In this document: in pieces, positions 1 to 8,902 of the stretch
How the letters are laid out: each line of letters begins with the position of its first letter
Position numbering within the stretch: position 1 is the first letter of the stretch
Source: Aneurinibacillus sp. Ricciae_BoGa-3
Lineage (GTDB): Bacteria > Bacillota > Bacilli > Aneurinibacillales > Aneurinibacillaceae
Assembly: GCF_028421645.1 (NCBI RefSeq)
Contig: NZ_CP116887.1
Location: forward strand, 1,986,001-2,050,000
Length of the DNA stretch: 64,000 bases
Reading direction: 5' to 3'
Notes under the pieces: model-generated
The model's database searches: none
What the model was told of the DNA's origin: nothing
The model's input: only the letters and a program-made list of their open reading frames with translations
Program-made: the position numbers and the translations under genes

Positions 1-173
1 GTGTCCCATTGATGTTCCAAATCGTCAGCCCCATTATGCGCTGAAGCAAAGTCCTTTGAGTTTACATGGTTTAGCATATCATGTTCAATTTTAACAAAAT
101 CTGATAATTGTCCAGCTAATGTAGCTTGTGCAGAAGCTGATGTAGCTTGTATTCTCCCCTTTCTTGTAAGAGG
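1..173 (-). pseudogene. Truncated gene end running off the window start
   Basis: Read on the minus strand, the frame is open from just after an in-frame TAG at 174-176 to the window edge. It encodes about 57 residues, including a run ending LEHQWD. No ATG with a plausible ribosome binding site lies between the stop and the first coding-looking residues, so the upstream part of the gene seems lost. The helical, Ala/Gln-rich character and the LExxWD ending recall small exported bacterial proteins of unknown function, but I do not recognise the family firmly. The rest of the gene lies outside the window. Confidence 0.35.
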
Positions 174-277
174 CTACATTTTATTGTTAATTATTTTGAT
201 AGGAAACGAGGTTATCGCATATATTCCGAAAGTCGCTGCCTAATAACCAGTTAAACACAATAGGTTTTGGTAAAGCA

Positions 278-308
278 AAAGGCCGCTCAAATAGAACGGC
301 CTTTTCTT
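278..308 (+). terminator. Rho-independent terminator-like hairpin
   Basis: AAAGGCCG and CGGCCTTT form an 8-bp stem around a short loop and are followed by TTTCTTT. No intact plus-strand gene lies upstream within the window, so it is probably left over from a lost gene. Apart from this hairpin and the mqo terminator I see nothing coding between 174 and 747. Confidence 0.55.
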
Positions 309-522
309 TAGGAGGGAGGTCTATGGGTTTTCAGAGATAGCATCTGTGATATTGCCAAAGTAGCACAGAGTCGCTACACAAAACAGAATCCTCTCGTGAG
401 AGTGAAAAAATTAATAGTTCACAAAGAAAATCCGACAAATGCACCTGGACAGTAAGGAACGGTATGGTGCTCAAGCAAAATTGACTTTTTCGACTAAACC
501 AATAAAGGTATTTGAAAAAACT

Positions 523-566
523 AAAGGAAGCATAAATTTGCCAACACGGCAATTTATGCTTCCTTT
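523..566 (-). terminator. Terminator downstream of mqo
   Basis: A near-perfect inverted repeat (AAAGGAAGCATAAATTTGCC against its complement, one base shorter) forms a long hairpin. Read in the mqo direction it is followed by a T-rich tract. It lies about 180 bp beyond the mqo stop. The same structure is kept in the second copy at 39330-39373. Confidence 0.7.
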
Positions 567-747
567 CACATCCGGGTTTTTCGGTTGTTCCGGATTTGCC
601 AATTTTACTGGTACGGGATTGCTAATTTGCCTTCCTATCGACATAGTGTTTCCGTAATAAATATAAGCATAAGGAAATGTCTGAACATCCAGCAGAACCG
701 TCCCCCTGTATCCGATACATCATGATCGTGACAAATTAGGTCCGTCT

Positions 748-2250
748 CTATGCGTATGCGTACTGTTTTTTACCCGCTAAGCCAAGCGTCCGCGCTGTTG
801 AAGTATGAATTTCATGGATAAGTTCTGGGTTTTTCAATAGTGACACTCCATAAGAAGGAATCATTTCTTTTATTTTCGGTTCCCACGTTTTTATATGTTG
901 CGGGAAGCATTTTTTTATTAACTCAAGCATGACGAAAACGGCGGTAGAAGCACCCGGAGAAGCGCCGAGCAATGCAGCTATCGAGCCATCAGCGGCACTA
1001 ATAACTTCCGTACCAAATTGAAGCGTTCCTTTGCCAGCAGCAGTATCTTTGATAACTTGCACGCGTTGGCCCGCTACCACTACATCCCAATCCTCGCTTT
1101 TGGCGCTCGGGATAAATTCGCGTAACTCTTCCATGCGTTGTTCTTTCGATAACATAACTTGCTGGATCAGGTATTTTGTCAACGGAACGTTTTTTGCGCC
1201 TGCTGCCAACATAGTTAAGACATTATCCGGTTGTACGGAACCTAACAAATCAAACATTGAACCGGTTTTTAAAAACTTTGGTGAGAAGCCGGCAAACGGT
1301 CCAAAGAGCAACGATTTTTTATTGTCGATAAATCTTGTGTCAAGATGCGGAACAGACATTGGAGGAGCCCCAACCTTCGCTTTACCATATACTTTTGCAT
1401 GATGCTGCGCTACAACATCCGGATTATTACACACCAGAAATAGTCCGCTTACCGGGAATCCACCAATATGTTTTCCTTCAGGAATACCGGATTTTTGCAG
1501 TAACGGCAGGCTTCCTCCACCGCCGCCGATAAAGACGAATTTTGCAGTATGGCGTTCAACGGTACCGCTATCAACATTGCGCACTTTCAATTCCCACGAG
1601 CCATCGCTAGTATGTTTAATATCATCAACATTATGGTTGAATTTTATATCGACGTTTTTATTCTTTAAGTGGGTAAACAACATGCGTGTTAAAGCGCCAA
1701 AGTTGACATCAGTTCCAGATTCGATTCTTGTTGCCGCTATAGGTTCATTCGATTCACGTTCTTTCATAATAAGCGGAATCCATTCCATCAGTTTTCGAGG
1801 GTCATCAGAAAATTCCATCCCTTCAAACAGAGGATTGTTTGACAGCGCTTCAAAACGTTTTTTTAAAAACGTTACATTTTTTTCCCCTTGTACTAAACTC
1901 AAATGAGGCAATGGCATGATAAAGTCCTGCGGATTACTTATCAGATTGCTGTTTACAAGATAAGACCAAAACTGTCTTGAAAGCTGAAACTGTTCATTAA
2001 TTTTTATAGCTTTGCTGCTATCTATGGATCCGTCCGGTTTTTCGACGGTGTAGTTAAGCTCGCACAGTGCTGAATGCCCCGTTCCCGCATTATTCCATTC
2101 GTTAGAACTTTCCTCTCCTGCGCTTGGGAGCTTCTCAAACACTGTAATTTCCCAGTCCGGTACTAATTCTTTCAGCAGTGTTCCCAAAGTTGCACTCATG
2201 ATTCCGGCACCAATTAAGATAACGTCTGTTCTAGTTTGTCTGTTACTCAT
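748..2250 (-). CDS. mqo: Malate:quinone oxidoreductase
   Basis: This is an FAD-dependent, membrane-associated enzyme that oxidises malate to oxaloacetate and passes electrons to the quinone pool, bypassing NAD-linked malate dehydrogenase. The 500-residue length is normal for the family. The FAD-binding GAGIMS motif is at residues 14-19, and the family-typical [10 protein letters not shown] and LLGASPGAS stretches are present. The ATG start is preceded by GGACGGTAAAA in the coding direction, a modest ribosome binding site. The gene stands alone with its own terminator. A second, internally deleted copy lies at 39.5-40.2 kb. Identity is confident from the whole-length family pattern. Confidence 0.95.
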   Translation of the reverse strand: MSNRQTRTDVILIGAGIMSATLGTLLKELVPDWEITVFEKLPSAGEESSNEWNNAGTGHSALCELNYTVEKPDGSIDSSKAIKINEQFQLSRQFWSYLVNSNLISNPQDFIMPLPHLSLVQGEKNVTFLKKRFEALSNNPLFEGMEFSDDPRKLMEWIPLIMKERESNEPIAATRIESGTDVNFGALTRMLFTHLKNKNVDIKFNHNVDDIKHTSDGSWELKVRNVDSGTVERHTAKFVFIGGGGGSLPLLQKSGIPEGKHIGGFPVSGLFLVCNNPDVVAQHHAKVYGKAKVGAPPMSVPHLDTRFIDNKKSLLFGPFAGFSPKFLKTGSMFDLLGSVQPDNVLTMLAAGAKNVPLTKYLIQQVMLSKEQRMEELREFIPSAKSEDWDVVVAGQRVQVIKDTAAGKGTLQFGTEVISAADGSIAALLGASPGASTAVFVMLELIKKCFPQHIKTWEPKIKEMIPSYGVSLLKNPELIHEIHTSTARTLGLAGKKQYAYA

Positions 2251-2806
2251 TTTTACCGTCCTTCTCTACCCTAAGATTTGCAGAAAGGATGTAGGCGCTC
2301 CTGCTTAGGCGCTACAACAAGCCAGGCGAACCTTATCATACACCTTTTCTGGATCAATTTTTAACTCTATCATATTGTATCACTATTATTTATAGATTAA
2401 AAATATTTTTTACTACTATATAGTAGTTATAAGCTATTTAAAATCTGGTAAATTTCGGCGGTGACATACTGTTACAGTTAAGAATATTGTTGAAAAGCTT
2501 GAGACAAGAAGCTATAATATTTATTTTTAATTGAAGTTTCAGTAGAATATACCAGCTATTTAAATCGGATTTGGAGTAGCCATATTGATGTTTCTTTGGC
2601 TTTTTTTTATTAATGATTATTTTTTGTTTCTCATAATTGTTGAAATAGAAGGCACAGGTCTGGTGCCAAAAAAGTTTTGAACCAGTAATTAATTCGAAAA
2701 AACTGAATATAAAACGCTTCTGGCGGATTATATGTTGTTGAAACACCTTTACCGCGAAAGAAAGTTGCAAGAAATAAAAAAACATTAGAAATTTCAGTAA
2801 ATTTTA

Positions 2807-2834
2807 TTGACACCTATCTAAACAGTCCTATAAT
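2807..2834 (+). promoter_or_regulatory. Consensus sigma-A promoter of the TetR gene
   Basis: TTGACA at 2807-2812 and TATAAT at 2829-2834 are perfect -35 and -10 hexamers separated by 16 bp. A palindromic operator starts 8 bp after the -10 box, so a bound repressor would block transcription initiation. The leader to the regulator start is about 230 bp. I see no gene in 2544-2806 or in the leader. Confidence 0.75.
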
Positions 2835-2842
2835 ATAAATAC

Positions 2843-2860
2843 AGACGAACCAGTCCGTCT
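2843..2860. promoter_or_regulatory. Candidate TetR operator upstream of the TetR gene
   Basis: AGACGAACCAGTCCGTCT is an imperfect 18-bp palindrome lying over the expected transcription start of the 2807-2834 promoter. It shares the GAC..GTCCGTC arms with sites at 6718, 11134 and 11164. This position is typical of an autorepressing TetR protein. Confidence 0.6.
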
Positions 2861-3073
2861 TATAATCAACCTTTTTCAGATGTAAGGAACACTAAGAATG
2901 ACAAAACAGTTGACAACGGGAGTTTTGGAAAAAATTTGTAGAAAAAAATAAGTGCAGAAATAGTTATTATAGTAAAGTTCAACATCCCCTGTCCTCCTTT
3001 TCCTGTAAAATCCTACTGAGATTACCTCTTTGATTAGATTTGTACTAAAAACAAGAAGAAAATGGAGAAGAAA

Positions 3074-3715
3074 ATGGTAAATGAAGAAGTCCGACTGAGT
3101 ACAAGACAGCGAATTTTAAATGCATCGATCAAATTGTTTGAAGAGAAGGGATATCACGGAGTTTCGGTTGATGAAATTATTGAAGAAAGCGGTTCTTCAA
3201 AAGGCGGTTTTTATCATAACTTTAAATCAAAAGAAGAACTCCTTTTTACGATTCACGACCAATATATAAAAGATACTTTAACCCAAGGCTATGAATGTTA
3301 TAAAAGAGAAGGTACCCCAATTGAGCGTTTAACTGCTATGATTAGGGATTTGTTAATTGGGATTGATAAGTATAAATCATCTGTAACTGTTTTTTTTCAA
3401 GATTATAGATATCTTACAGGAAACAATTACAAAATTGTCGAAAAAAAACGTGATGAATATGTTGAAATTATGCTTAATATATTGGAGCAAGGGATCGATT
3501 CAAAGGAAATAAGGAGTGAATTACCAGCAAAAATTCTTGCTATGGCTATTTTTGGCATGATTGATTGGACATACATTTGGTACCGAAAGGAGGGGAAGTA
3601 TTCCATCGAGCAGATCGCTGATATTTTTGTTGATCTTATTATAAATTCCATTTTGACAAATGATCTAAAAGATAAAGAAATATATGCGTCCTTCTTTTTG
3701 AAAAATAAGATATAA
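3074..3715 (+). CDS. TetR/AcrR-family transcriptional regulator
   Basis: This is a DNA-binding repressor of the TetR type with 213 residues from the chosen start. The N-terminal helix-turn-helix is clear: TRQRILNASIKLFEEKGYHG, then VDEIIEESGSSKGGFYHNFKSKEEL, roughly residues 12-60. The C-terminal ligand domain is divergent, so the inducer cannot be read from sequence. I chose ATG 3074 because GGAG sits 6 bp upstream; ATG 3062 is in frame but has only a weak A-rich site. Palindromes resembling its own upstream site occur before the MFS, hyuA and SDR genes. It is therefore the likely local regulator of the catabolic island, with an acyl-CoA or aromatic-like effector as the usual kind of ligand in such settings. 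Confidence 0.9.
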   Translation: MVNEEVRLSTRQRILNASIKLFEEKGYHGVSVDEIIEESGSSKGGFYHNFKSKEELLFTIHDQYIKDTLTQGYECYKREGTPIERLTAMIRDLLIGIDKYKSSVTVFFQDYRYLTGNNYKIVEKKRDEYVEIMLNILEQGIDSKEIRSELPAKILAMAIFGMIDWTYIWYRKEGKYSIEQIADIFVDLIINSILTNDLKDKEIYASFFLKNKI

Positions 3716-3748
3716 AGACTGGTTTTGGTATGTTATGTATTCATGCCG

Positions 3749-3765
3749 AACTGACTAGTTAGTTT
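3749..3765. promoter_or_regulatory. Candidate TetR operator upstream of the MFS gene
   Basis: AACTGACTAGTTAGTTT is a palindrome centred on ACTAGT, 290 bp before the transporter. The intervening 3766-4049 stretch holds no convincing gene. It contains a GGGGGGTGAATTATG start that reaches a stop after eight codons, and another ACTAGT at 3819. The arms differ somewhat from the other operators (AACT rather than CGGA). Confidence 0.45.
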
Positions 3766-4055
3766 GAAGGGGGGTGAATTATGAAGATTGTTGAACTAAG
3801 CTAGTTTCTTTTTCCGAGACTAGTGAACCAATTTCATCAGGTCCATCTACGTAGTTGGTCTATATGGTTTGTTACATTGCTTTTGACCAAAAAACTTCAA
3901 TAAGGGAATTAATAAGAGAAGGTTAAAGGGAAACCCAAAAATTTCCCATGGAGTTAATTTTTTGATTATTCAGATTAAAAATAACATTTTTGCAATCGCT
4001 TTCATTTCTATATTGGTAGTAATTTTTCTATTTCTTATTAAAAGGAGAGATGAAC

Positions 4056-5384
4056 TTGTCTAAACTTATTCAAAGAGCATGGGGGTATCGGTATTCCATT
4101 CTTTTTATTCTTTGGTTGGTTTATATCATTAATTATTTTGACAGGATATCTGTGTTAACATTTCTTCCATTCATTCAGAAAGATTTAAACTTAACCCCGG
4201 TGCAAGTGGGACAACTTGCATCCGTGTTTTTCTTTGCCTATGCCATTGCTCAAGTAAGTGCTGGATTTCTTGCTGATAAAATTGGCCCCAAAAAAGTTAT
4301 GTACATTGCAATTGTAGTATTTACCTTCGTTACAGCATTAACAGGAATGGTCAAAAGCTTTGCTCAATTTCTAGCATTGAGGATCGGCTTGGGACTTGGG
4401 GAAGGACACCACTTTCCCCCGGCGTGTCGATCAATAAATAACTGGTTCCCTGTTCAAGAAAGAGGAAGAGCAACTTCATTTTTTGCAACATCGTGGGCAG
4501 TGGCACCTGCAATTGTACCGGTCATCATCACTACACTCTCTTTCTACTTATTTGGAGGGGAATGGAGACCCGTATTCTACCTTCTAGCTATTCCAGGTGC
4601 GGTAGGAATACTTTTGCTGTGGTATTTTGTAACAGATACACCAAAAGAAATGATTGATAAAGGGAGATTAAATAAGGATCAGGATATTGATGCACCAACT
4701 CGTTCTGATGAACAAAGTATGTCAAAGGAAGAGAAAAGAAAAAATTACGGGCTTTTCCTAAAAGATGTTCATTTTTATTTCTACACGCTGCTCCTTTTTT
4801 GTCAATTAGCTGTATACTGGGGAACTACAACCTGGTTAACTACTTTTTTGGTTAAGCAGCATGGATTAAACCTTAAGCAAATGGGTTTTTTCGCATCTGC
4901 GCCTTATATTGTTGCTTTCTTTGCTATGATGCTCGGGGGATGGCTAATGGATAAGATTCTTTATCGAATGAAACCAGTTGCTTTGATTGGATATATAGGA
5001 AGTATCCCTGTATTATGGATGCTTGGTTCGGTAGAAAAAGGGAATACCGGACTTTTGCTTACGCTTCTCTTGCTCGCTGGTTTCTTTGTTAACTTAAACT
5101 TTGGTTCCGCTTATGCTTATTTGCAAAAACGTTATCCAAAAGAAGTCGTTGGCAGTGCTACCGGGCTAGCTAATGGAATTGGTCAAATGGGCTCTTTTGT
5201 TTCCCCTCTTGTAGCGGGTTATTTAGTAAAAGTGGGGACAAATGGAACACAAAATTTCAGTGGCGTTTTTATATTTTTTGCCCTAACTTCGGCAGTGGCG
5301 GCATTATGTGCGATCCTTCTTAAAGAACAACAAGTAACGACGCTTACTTCTCCATTAGTTAACAAAGAGCAACATATTAGTTAG
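4056..5384 (+). CDS. MFS transporter, anion:cation symporter type
   Basis: This is an inner-membrane transporter of about 440 residues with 12 predicted membrane segments, typical of the ACS family that moves carboxylates such as hexuronates, phthalate or 4-hydroxyphenylacetate with protons. Supporting signs are the N-terminal NYFDRISVLTFLPFIQKDL segment, the loop motif GFLADKIGPKK after the second helix, GLGEGHHFPPACRSINNWFP in helix 4, and a charged central loop. Start choice: GGAG at 4044-4047 is 8 bp from TTG 4056 but only 2 bp from the in-frame ATG 4050, so TTG is favoured. It follows the TetR gene and a candidate operator, so it probably imports the substrate of the island. The substrate itself is not readable. 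Confidence 0.88.
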   Translation: MSKLIQRAWGYRYSILFILWLVYIINYFDRISVLTFLPFIQKDLNLTPVQVGQLASVFFFAYAIAQVSAGFLADKIGPKKVMYIAIVVFTFVTALTGMVKSFAQFLALRIGLGLGEGHHFPPACRSINNWFPVQERGRATSFFATSWAVAPAIVPVIITTLSFYLFGGEWRPVFYLLAIPGAVGILLLWYFVTDTPKEMIDKGRLNKDQDIDAPTRSDEQSMSKEEKRKNYGLFLKDVHFYFYTLLLFCQLAVYWGTTTWLTTFLVKQHGLNLKQMGFFASAPYIVAFFAMMLGGWLMDKILYRMKPVALIGYIGSIPVLWMLGSVEKGNTGLLLTLLLLAGFFVNLNFGSAYAYLQKRYPKEVVGSATGLANGIGQMGSFVSPLVAGYLVKVGTNGTQNFSGVFIFFALTSAVAALCAILLKEQQVTTLTSPLVNKEQHIS

Positions 5385-5493
5385 TATATGAGACAAACCG
5401 ATTTAATTAGTGTGCTAATTCCCATCTTGAGTATCTAATAATGATGTTAGAAACTTATTAAATGCAAGAGAATATGGTGGAGCGAGAAATGGA

Positions 5494-5532
5494 TAATACC
5501 AGGAACCGTGATATTTACTGTTCCCGGTATTA
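5494..5532. terminator. Terminator hairpin between convergent genes
   Basis: AATACCaGGAAC pairs with GTTCCcGGTATT across a 13-base loop. It sits between the end of the transporter and the convergent lyase-family gene, so it may serve both strands. Confidence 0.5.
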
Positions 5533-5618
5533 TTTACTTGTCTTGGATGTTTGAACACTATGGAAATTTATTTACCTATTTCAAGTTACTCAGGAAATTA
5601 CGAGGCATTTCCACCATT

Positions 5619-6464
5619 TCATTCTCCAATTCTTTTATCTAGACCTAACAACATTTCATAATCATGAATCGTCATCATTCTATCTAAAAAATCAGAAGTT
5701 GTCCCAGTGGCTTTTAATGATGCCATCAATTCAAGCGTGGTTTTAGCATATAAAAATGTTGATGATAAAGGGAAAATGACAAGCTTATATCCAATATTTT
5801 CTATATTTTTTATATTCATATATGGAACCCTGGTATTCTCTAACATGTCATACATGAGAGGAGCATCAATTTTTCGAGCAACTTCTCTTAATTCCTCTAC
5901 TGATTCAAGCATTTCAATGTAAATAATATCGGCTCCAGCTTCGGCACAAGCCTTTCCCCTTCTAATCGCCTCCTCTAAACCCAGGGAAACCCGGGAATCA
6001 GTACGGGCGATAATCAAAAAGTTTTTATCTTTTCTTGCCTTAACAGCTGCTTTAATTTTAGAAACATGTTCTTCCATAGAAATATATTGAAGTCCATCCA
6101 TAGCTCCGCATTTTTTAGGAGTAATTTGATCTTCAATATGAATCGCGGTTACTCCCGCAGCTTCAAACTCTTGAACTGTCCTTATCACGTTGTTGATGTT
6201 TCCATACCCTGTATCAGCGTCACAAATAACTGGCAATTTGACGGAGGATACAATTCCTCGAGCCCTGGTTACCATTTCTGACATGGTTACCAATCCAATA
6301 TCCGGTTTTCCGAGCAAACTTGCAGAAACACCATTACCGGTCATGTACAAGACCTCAAATCCAACATGTTCAATGATTCTTGCCCCTAATGCATCATGAC
6401 AACCTGGCGCTACGATAATGCCTTCTTTTTGAAAAAGTTTTTTAAAGCTCACCCGATTATCCAA
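5619..6464 (-). CDS. Isocitrate lyase / PEP mutase superfamily enzyme
   Basis: The 281-residue TIM-barrel enzyme belongs to the superfamily of methylisocitrate lyase, 2,3-dimethylmalate lyase, oxaloacetate decarboxylase and carboxyphosphonoenolpyruvate mutase. Mg-binding DADTGYG is at 82-88, ED at 111-112, and the flexible active-site loop KKCG at 117-120. These enzymes make or break C-C bonds next to a carboxylate. The start is TTG at 6462-6464 with GAGG 8 bases upstream in the coding direction. It is divergent from hyuA and convergent with the transporter, and no operator-like palindrome lies close to its start. The exact substrate is uncertain; a 2-methyl-malate-type lyase or oxaloacetate decarboxylase fits best. 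Confidence 0.85.
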   Translation of the reverse strand: MDNRVSFKKLFQKEGIIVAPGCHDALGARIIEHVGFEVLYMTGNGVSASLLGKPDIGLVTMSEMVTRARGIVSSVKLPVICDADTGYGNINNVIRTVQEFEAAGVTAIHIEDQITPKKCGAMDGLQYISMEEHVSKIKAAVKARKDKNFLIIARTDSRVSLGLEEAIRRGKACAEAGADIIYIEMLESVEELREVARKIDAPLMYDMLENTRVPYMNIKNIENIGYKLVIFPLSSTFLYAKTTLELMASLKATGTTSDFLDRMMTIHDYEMLLGLDKRIGE

Positions 6465-6598
6465 TATAACAACCTCGTTTTCTATATTTTTAGAATATTA
6501 TATACAAGTAAAATATATACTAGTAGAGATGAATAGACAATAGACCATTGCGAAATATCAATAATTACATAATATTTAGAAATGTCAAAAATAAATCA

Positions 6599-6627
6599 TT
6601 GACGGGCTTACAAATAAAGTTTAATAA
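6599..6627 (+). promoter_or_regulatory. Possible promoter of hyuAB
   Basis: TTGACG (6599-6604) and TAATAA (6622-6627) are 17 bp apart in the divergent region between the lyase gene and hyuA. The leader to hyuA would be about 180 nt and would contain the 6718 operator. Apart from these elements I see nothing else in 6465-6806. Confidence 0.35.
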
Positions 6628-6717
6628 TATGATTGTAAGTTGTAGATTTGAATGAACGGAAGGGAGCTGATCCTCCATAACATTCCAAGTCTATAAAAGT
6701 GTTTACTAAAAGTAAAA

Positions 6718-6735
6718 CAGACGGACTAGTCGGTA
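6718..6735. promoter_or_regulatory. Candidate TetR operator upstream of hyuA
   Basis: CAGACGGACTAGTCGGTACC contains a near-perfect palindrome ACGGACTAGTCGGT centred on ACTAGT. It lies 72 bp before the hyuA start. Its arms match those of the site upstream of the TetR gene and those at 11134 and 11164. Confidence 0.6.
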
Positions 6736-6806
6736 CCACAGAGTGTAAGTGTAACAGGAGATTTATCAGTATATATTCCTTTAAAAACCAGAGAGGTGGG
6801 AAGCGC

Positions 6807-8882
6807 ATGGCTGATTCATATCAAATTGGAATCGATATGGGTGGGACCTTTACAGACATTGTAGTGATTAACCAAAGAGGTGAAATGTGGACCGATAAAG
6901 CAGATACAACGCCAGAAAATCTGATTGAAGGTCTAATGAACTGTATAAATAATGTATCAAATCAAATGGAAGTACCTCAAACACAGCTGCTCAATCAGTG
7001 CAGCCGATTTGTACATGGCACAACCATTGTGACAAATAGTATTGCTGAACTAAAGGGGGCCAAGGTGGGTTTATTAGTTACGAAAGGGTTTAAGGATACC
7101 TTGCGCATTGCACGTTCACCTCGCACTGCCGAACGGGACCATCATAAACAAAGAAATATGCCGGAACTTGTAGACCGTAACGCCATTCTTGAGATAAACG
7201 AGCGGATAGATAAGAACGGTCGGGTTGTGGTGAAATTGGACGAGGAAGAAGTACTAGAGGCAGTGAGACAGTTGGTTGAGGTTCAGAAGGTAGAGTCCAT
7301 CGCTGTTACTTTTCTCTGGTCTTTCTTGAACGATGCCCATGAGCAGCAAGTAAAACAAGTCATCGAGTCACACTACCCTTCCATTTATGTAACGATCTCA
7401 TCGGAAGTATACCCTGTCATGCGAGAATATGAACGAATGATTACAACAACATTGAACGCGTTCACGGGTCCTAAGGTCGTACGTTATGTCGATGTAATCA
7501 AGCAAACGCTAGAAGAAAAAGGCCTTAAAACTCCTGTCGTTTTTGTTCAATCATTTGGTGGAAGCCTCAGTTCAGAAGAAGTCAGGGTAGCTCCAATCAC
7601 ACTGGTAGATTCAGGACCTGTTGGTGGAGTGTTAGGTTCAAACTTCCTCGGGAAGACGCTGGGAATATCCAATATGATCACCGGGGATATGGGAGGCACA
7701 AGCTTTGACTGTTCTATTATTCAGAATAATAACTATACCAAAACTCAGCGTGTCTATTTACGGGAATTTTTAACAGGTCTAAGCAAAATTGATGTAACGG
7801 CCATTGGATCTGGGGGTGGTTCCATCGCGTGGATTGATTCTCGCGGCATCCCACAAGCTGGACCGCAAAGCGCCAGTTCTTATCCTGGACCTATCTCTTA
7901 TGGTCGCGGAGGAGAACTTCCTACTGTTACAGACGCTAATGTAATTCTTGGATTTATTGACCCGGCATTTTTCCTTGGAGGAAGGATGAAGCTTGACAAG
8001 GAAACTGCCGAATCCGCCTTTCATGACTTGCTGGCAGCACCCTTAAACATGAGTGTTGCAGACGCTGCCGCTTCTGTTTACCAGCTCGTCATTGCCTCGA
8101 TGAGTAATGCCGTTCGAAGCGTAAGCGTGGAACGTGGGCATGATCCGAAGGAATTTACCTTTATTTCCTATGGAGGGGCGTTGCCTGTATTCACAGCAGA
8201 AATTTGTCGAGAAATTGGGATAAGAAATGCCGTCATACCAGCAACCTCTGCTGTTTTTTCTGCTCAAGGGCTGCTGGCGGGAGATGACGTACGGAATCTA
8301 ATTAAATCTTGCTTTTGGAGAGGTGGTCAAGGCGTCGAGCATGTGAACAACGTTTTATTGGAAATGGAGGAGAAAATAACGGACAGTTTGGTGCACAGTG
8401 GCTTTCAACGGAGCAACATCCAAATTCAGAGATTTGGAGACTTTAAATTTGAAGGGCAAATTTTTGAACTTTCCGTGCCGCTTCCTTCGGGACAGTTTGG
8501 AGAAAAAGATTTAGAAGAGATTGCGAAAAATTTTGCCCCTTTGTATGAAGCGGAATATGGGCCGGACACAGCCTGGATTGATTCAGAAGTTGTTATGCTA
8601 ACCGTTCGTGTAACAGGAATAGGTCATGTAGAAAAATTTACACCAAAATCGTTTGAAATCAGACCGCGTATGGTTTCAGATCTTCCAAAAAGACAAAGAA
8701 ACGTTTATTTGCCGATGGAACGCAGATGGGAGGATATCTCTGTGTACAATGATCAAGATATTACGCCGGGTACGACCTTATTTGGGCCTGCAATTATAGA
8801 AAGGACACAAACCACCATTTTCATTCCTAATGAAGTAAGTGCTTACATGGATAGTTTCCGAAATTACTTACTTGAAATGTAA
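6807..8882 (+). CDS. hyuA: HyuA-type subunit (hydantoinase A / oxoprolinase / acetone carboxylase beta family)
   Basis: The 691-residue protein belongs to the ATP-using family of N-methylhydantoinase A, the 5-oxoprolinase N-half, and acetone or acetophenone carboxylase subunits. GIDMGGTFTDIVV at residues 8-20 is the actin-like phosphate loop, HGTTIVTNSI follows near residue 72, and GDMGGTSFD lies near 292. Such subunits phosphorylate a carbonyl or bicarbonate oxygen and work with a HyuB partner. I chose ATG 6807, preceded by GAGAGGTGGG; the frame is open further upstream to 6699, but that part overlaps the operator. It is 20 bp from hyuB, so the two are surely co-transcribed. Either a lactam/amide hydrolase or a ketone carboxylase is possible; neighbours favour the latter. 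Confidence 0.9.
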   Translation: MADSYQIGIDMGGTFTDIVVINQRGEMWTDKADTTPENLIEGLMNCINNVSNQMEVPQTQLLNQCSRFVHGTTIVTNSIAELKGAKVGLLVTKGFKDTLRIARSPRTAERDHHKQRNMPELVDRNAILEINERIDKNGRVVVKLDEEEVLEAVRQLVEVQKVESIAVTFLWSFLNDAHEQQVKQVIESHYPSIYVTISSEVYPVMREYERMITTTLNAFTGPKVVRYVDVIKQTLEEKGLKTPVVFVQSFGGSLSSEEVRVAPITLVDSGPVGGVLGSNFLGKTLGISNMITGDMGGTSFDCSIIQNNNYTKTQRVYLREFLTGLSKIDVTAIGSGGGSIAWIDSRGIPQAGPQSASSYPGPISYGRGGELPTVTDANVILGFIDPAFFLGGRMKLDKETAESAFHDLLAAPLNMSVADAAASVYQLVIASMSNAVRSVSVERGHDPKEFTFISYGGALPVFTAEICREIGIRNAVIPATSAVFSAQGLLAGDDVRNLIKSCFWRGGQGVEHVNNVLLEMEEKITDSLVHSGFQRSNIQIQRFGDFKFEGQIFELSVPLPSGQFGEKDLEEIAKNFAPLYEAEYGPDTAWIDSEVVMLTVRVTGIGHVEKFTPKSFEIRPRMVSDLPKRQRNVYLPMERRWEDISVYNDQDITPGTTLFGPAIIERTQTTIFIPNEVSAYMDSFRNYLLEM

Positions 8883-8902
8883 AAAGGAAAGGGGAAATAT
8901 GG

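Larger units (their letters stand above)
479..2543. repeat. Long direct repeat, copy 1 (mqo block, complete)
   Basis: This block contains mqo, its downstream hairpin and about 290 bp upstream. It recurs at 39284-40491 in the same orientation, with scattered substitutions and one large deletion of roughly 850 bp inside mqo. The left edge is visible where AATTGACTT followed by CGACTAAACC begins to match. The right edge is near the TTTCAGTA at 2537-2544. The copies are about 38.8 kb apart. Confidence 0.9.

Noticed and set aside
331-657. Open frames on both strands between the window start and mqo (73 and 72 codons)
   Set aside because: They cross the mqo terminator hairpin, have no ribosome binding site, and the homologous second copy at 39.3 kb does not keep their frames.
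2438-2813. Two minus-strand frames of 60 and 115 codons
   Set aside because: They lie in AT-rich DNA, partly inside the duplicated block, with no ribosome binding site and no recognisable protein pattern.
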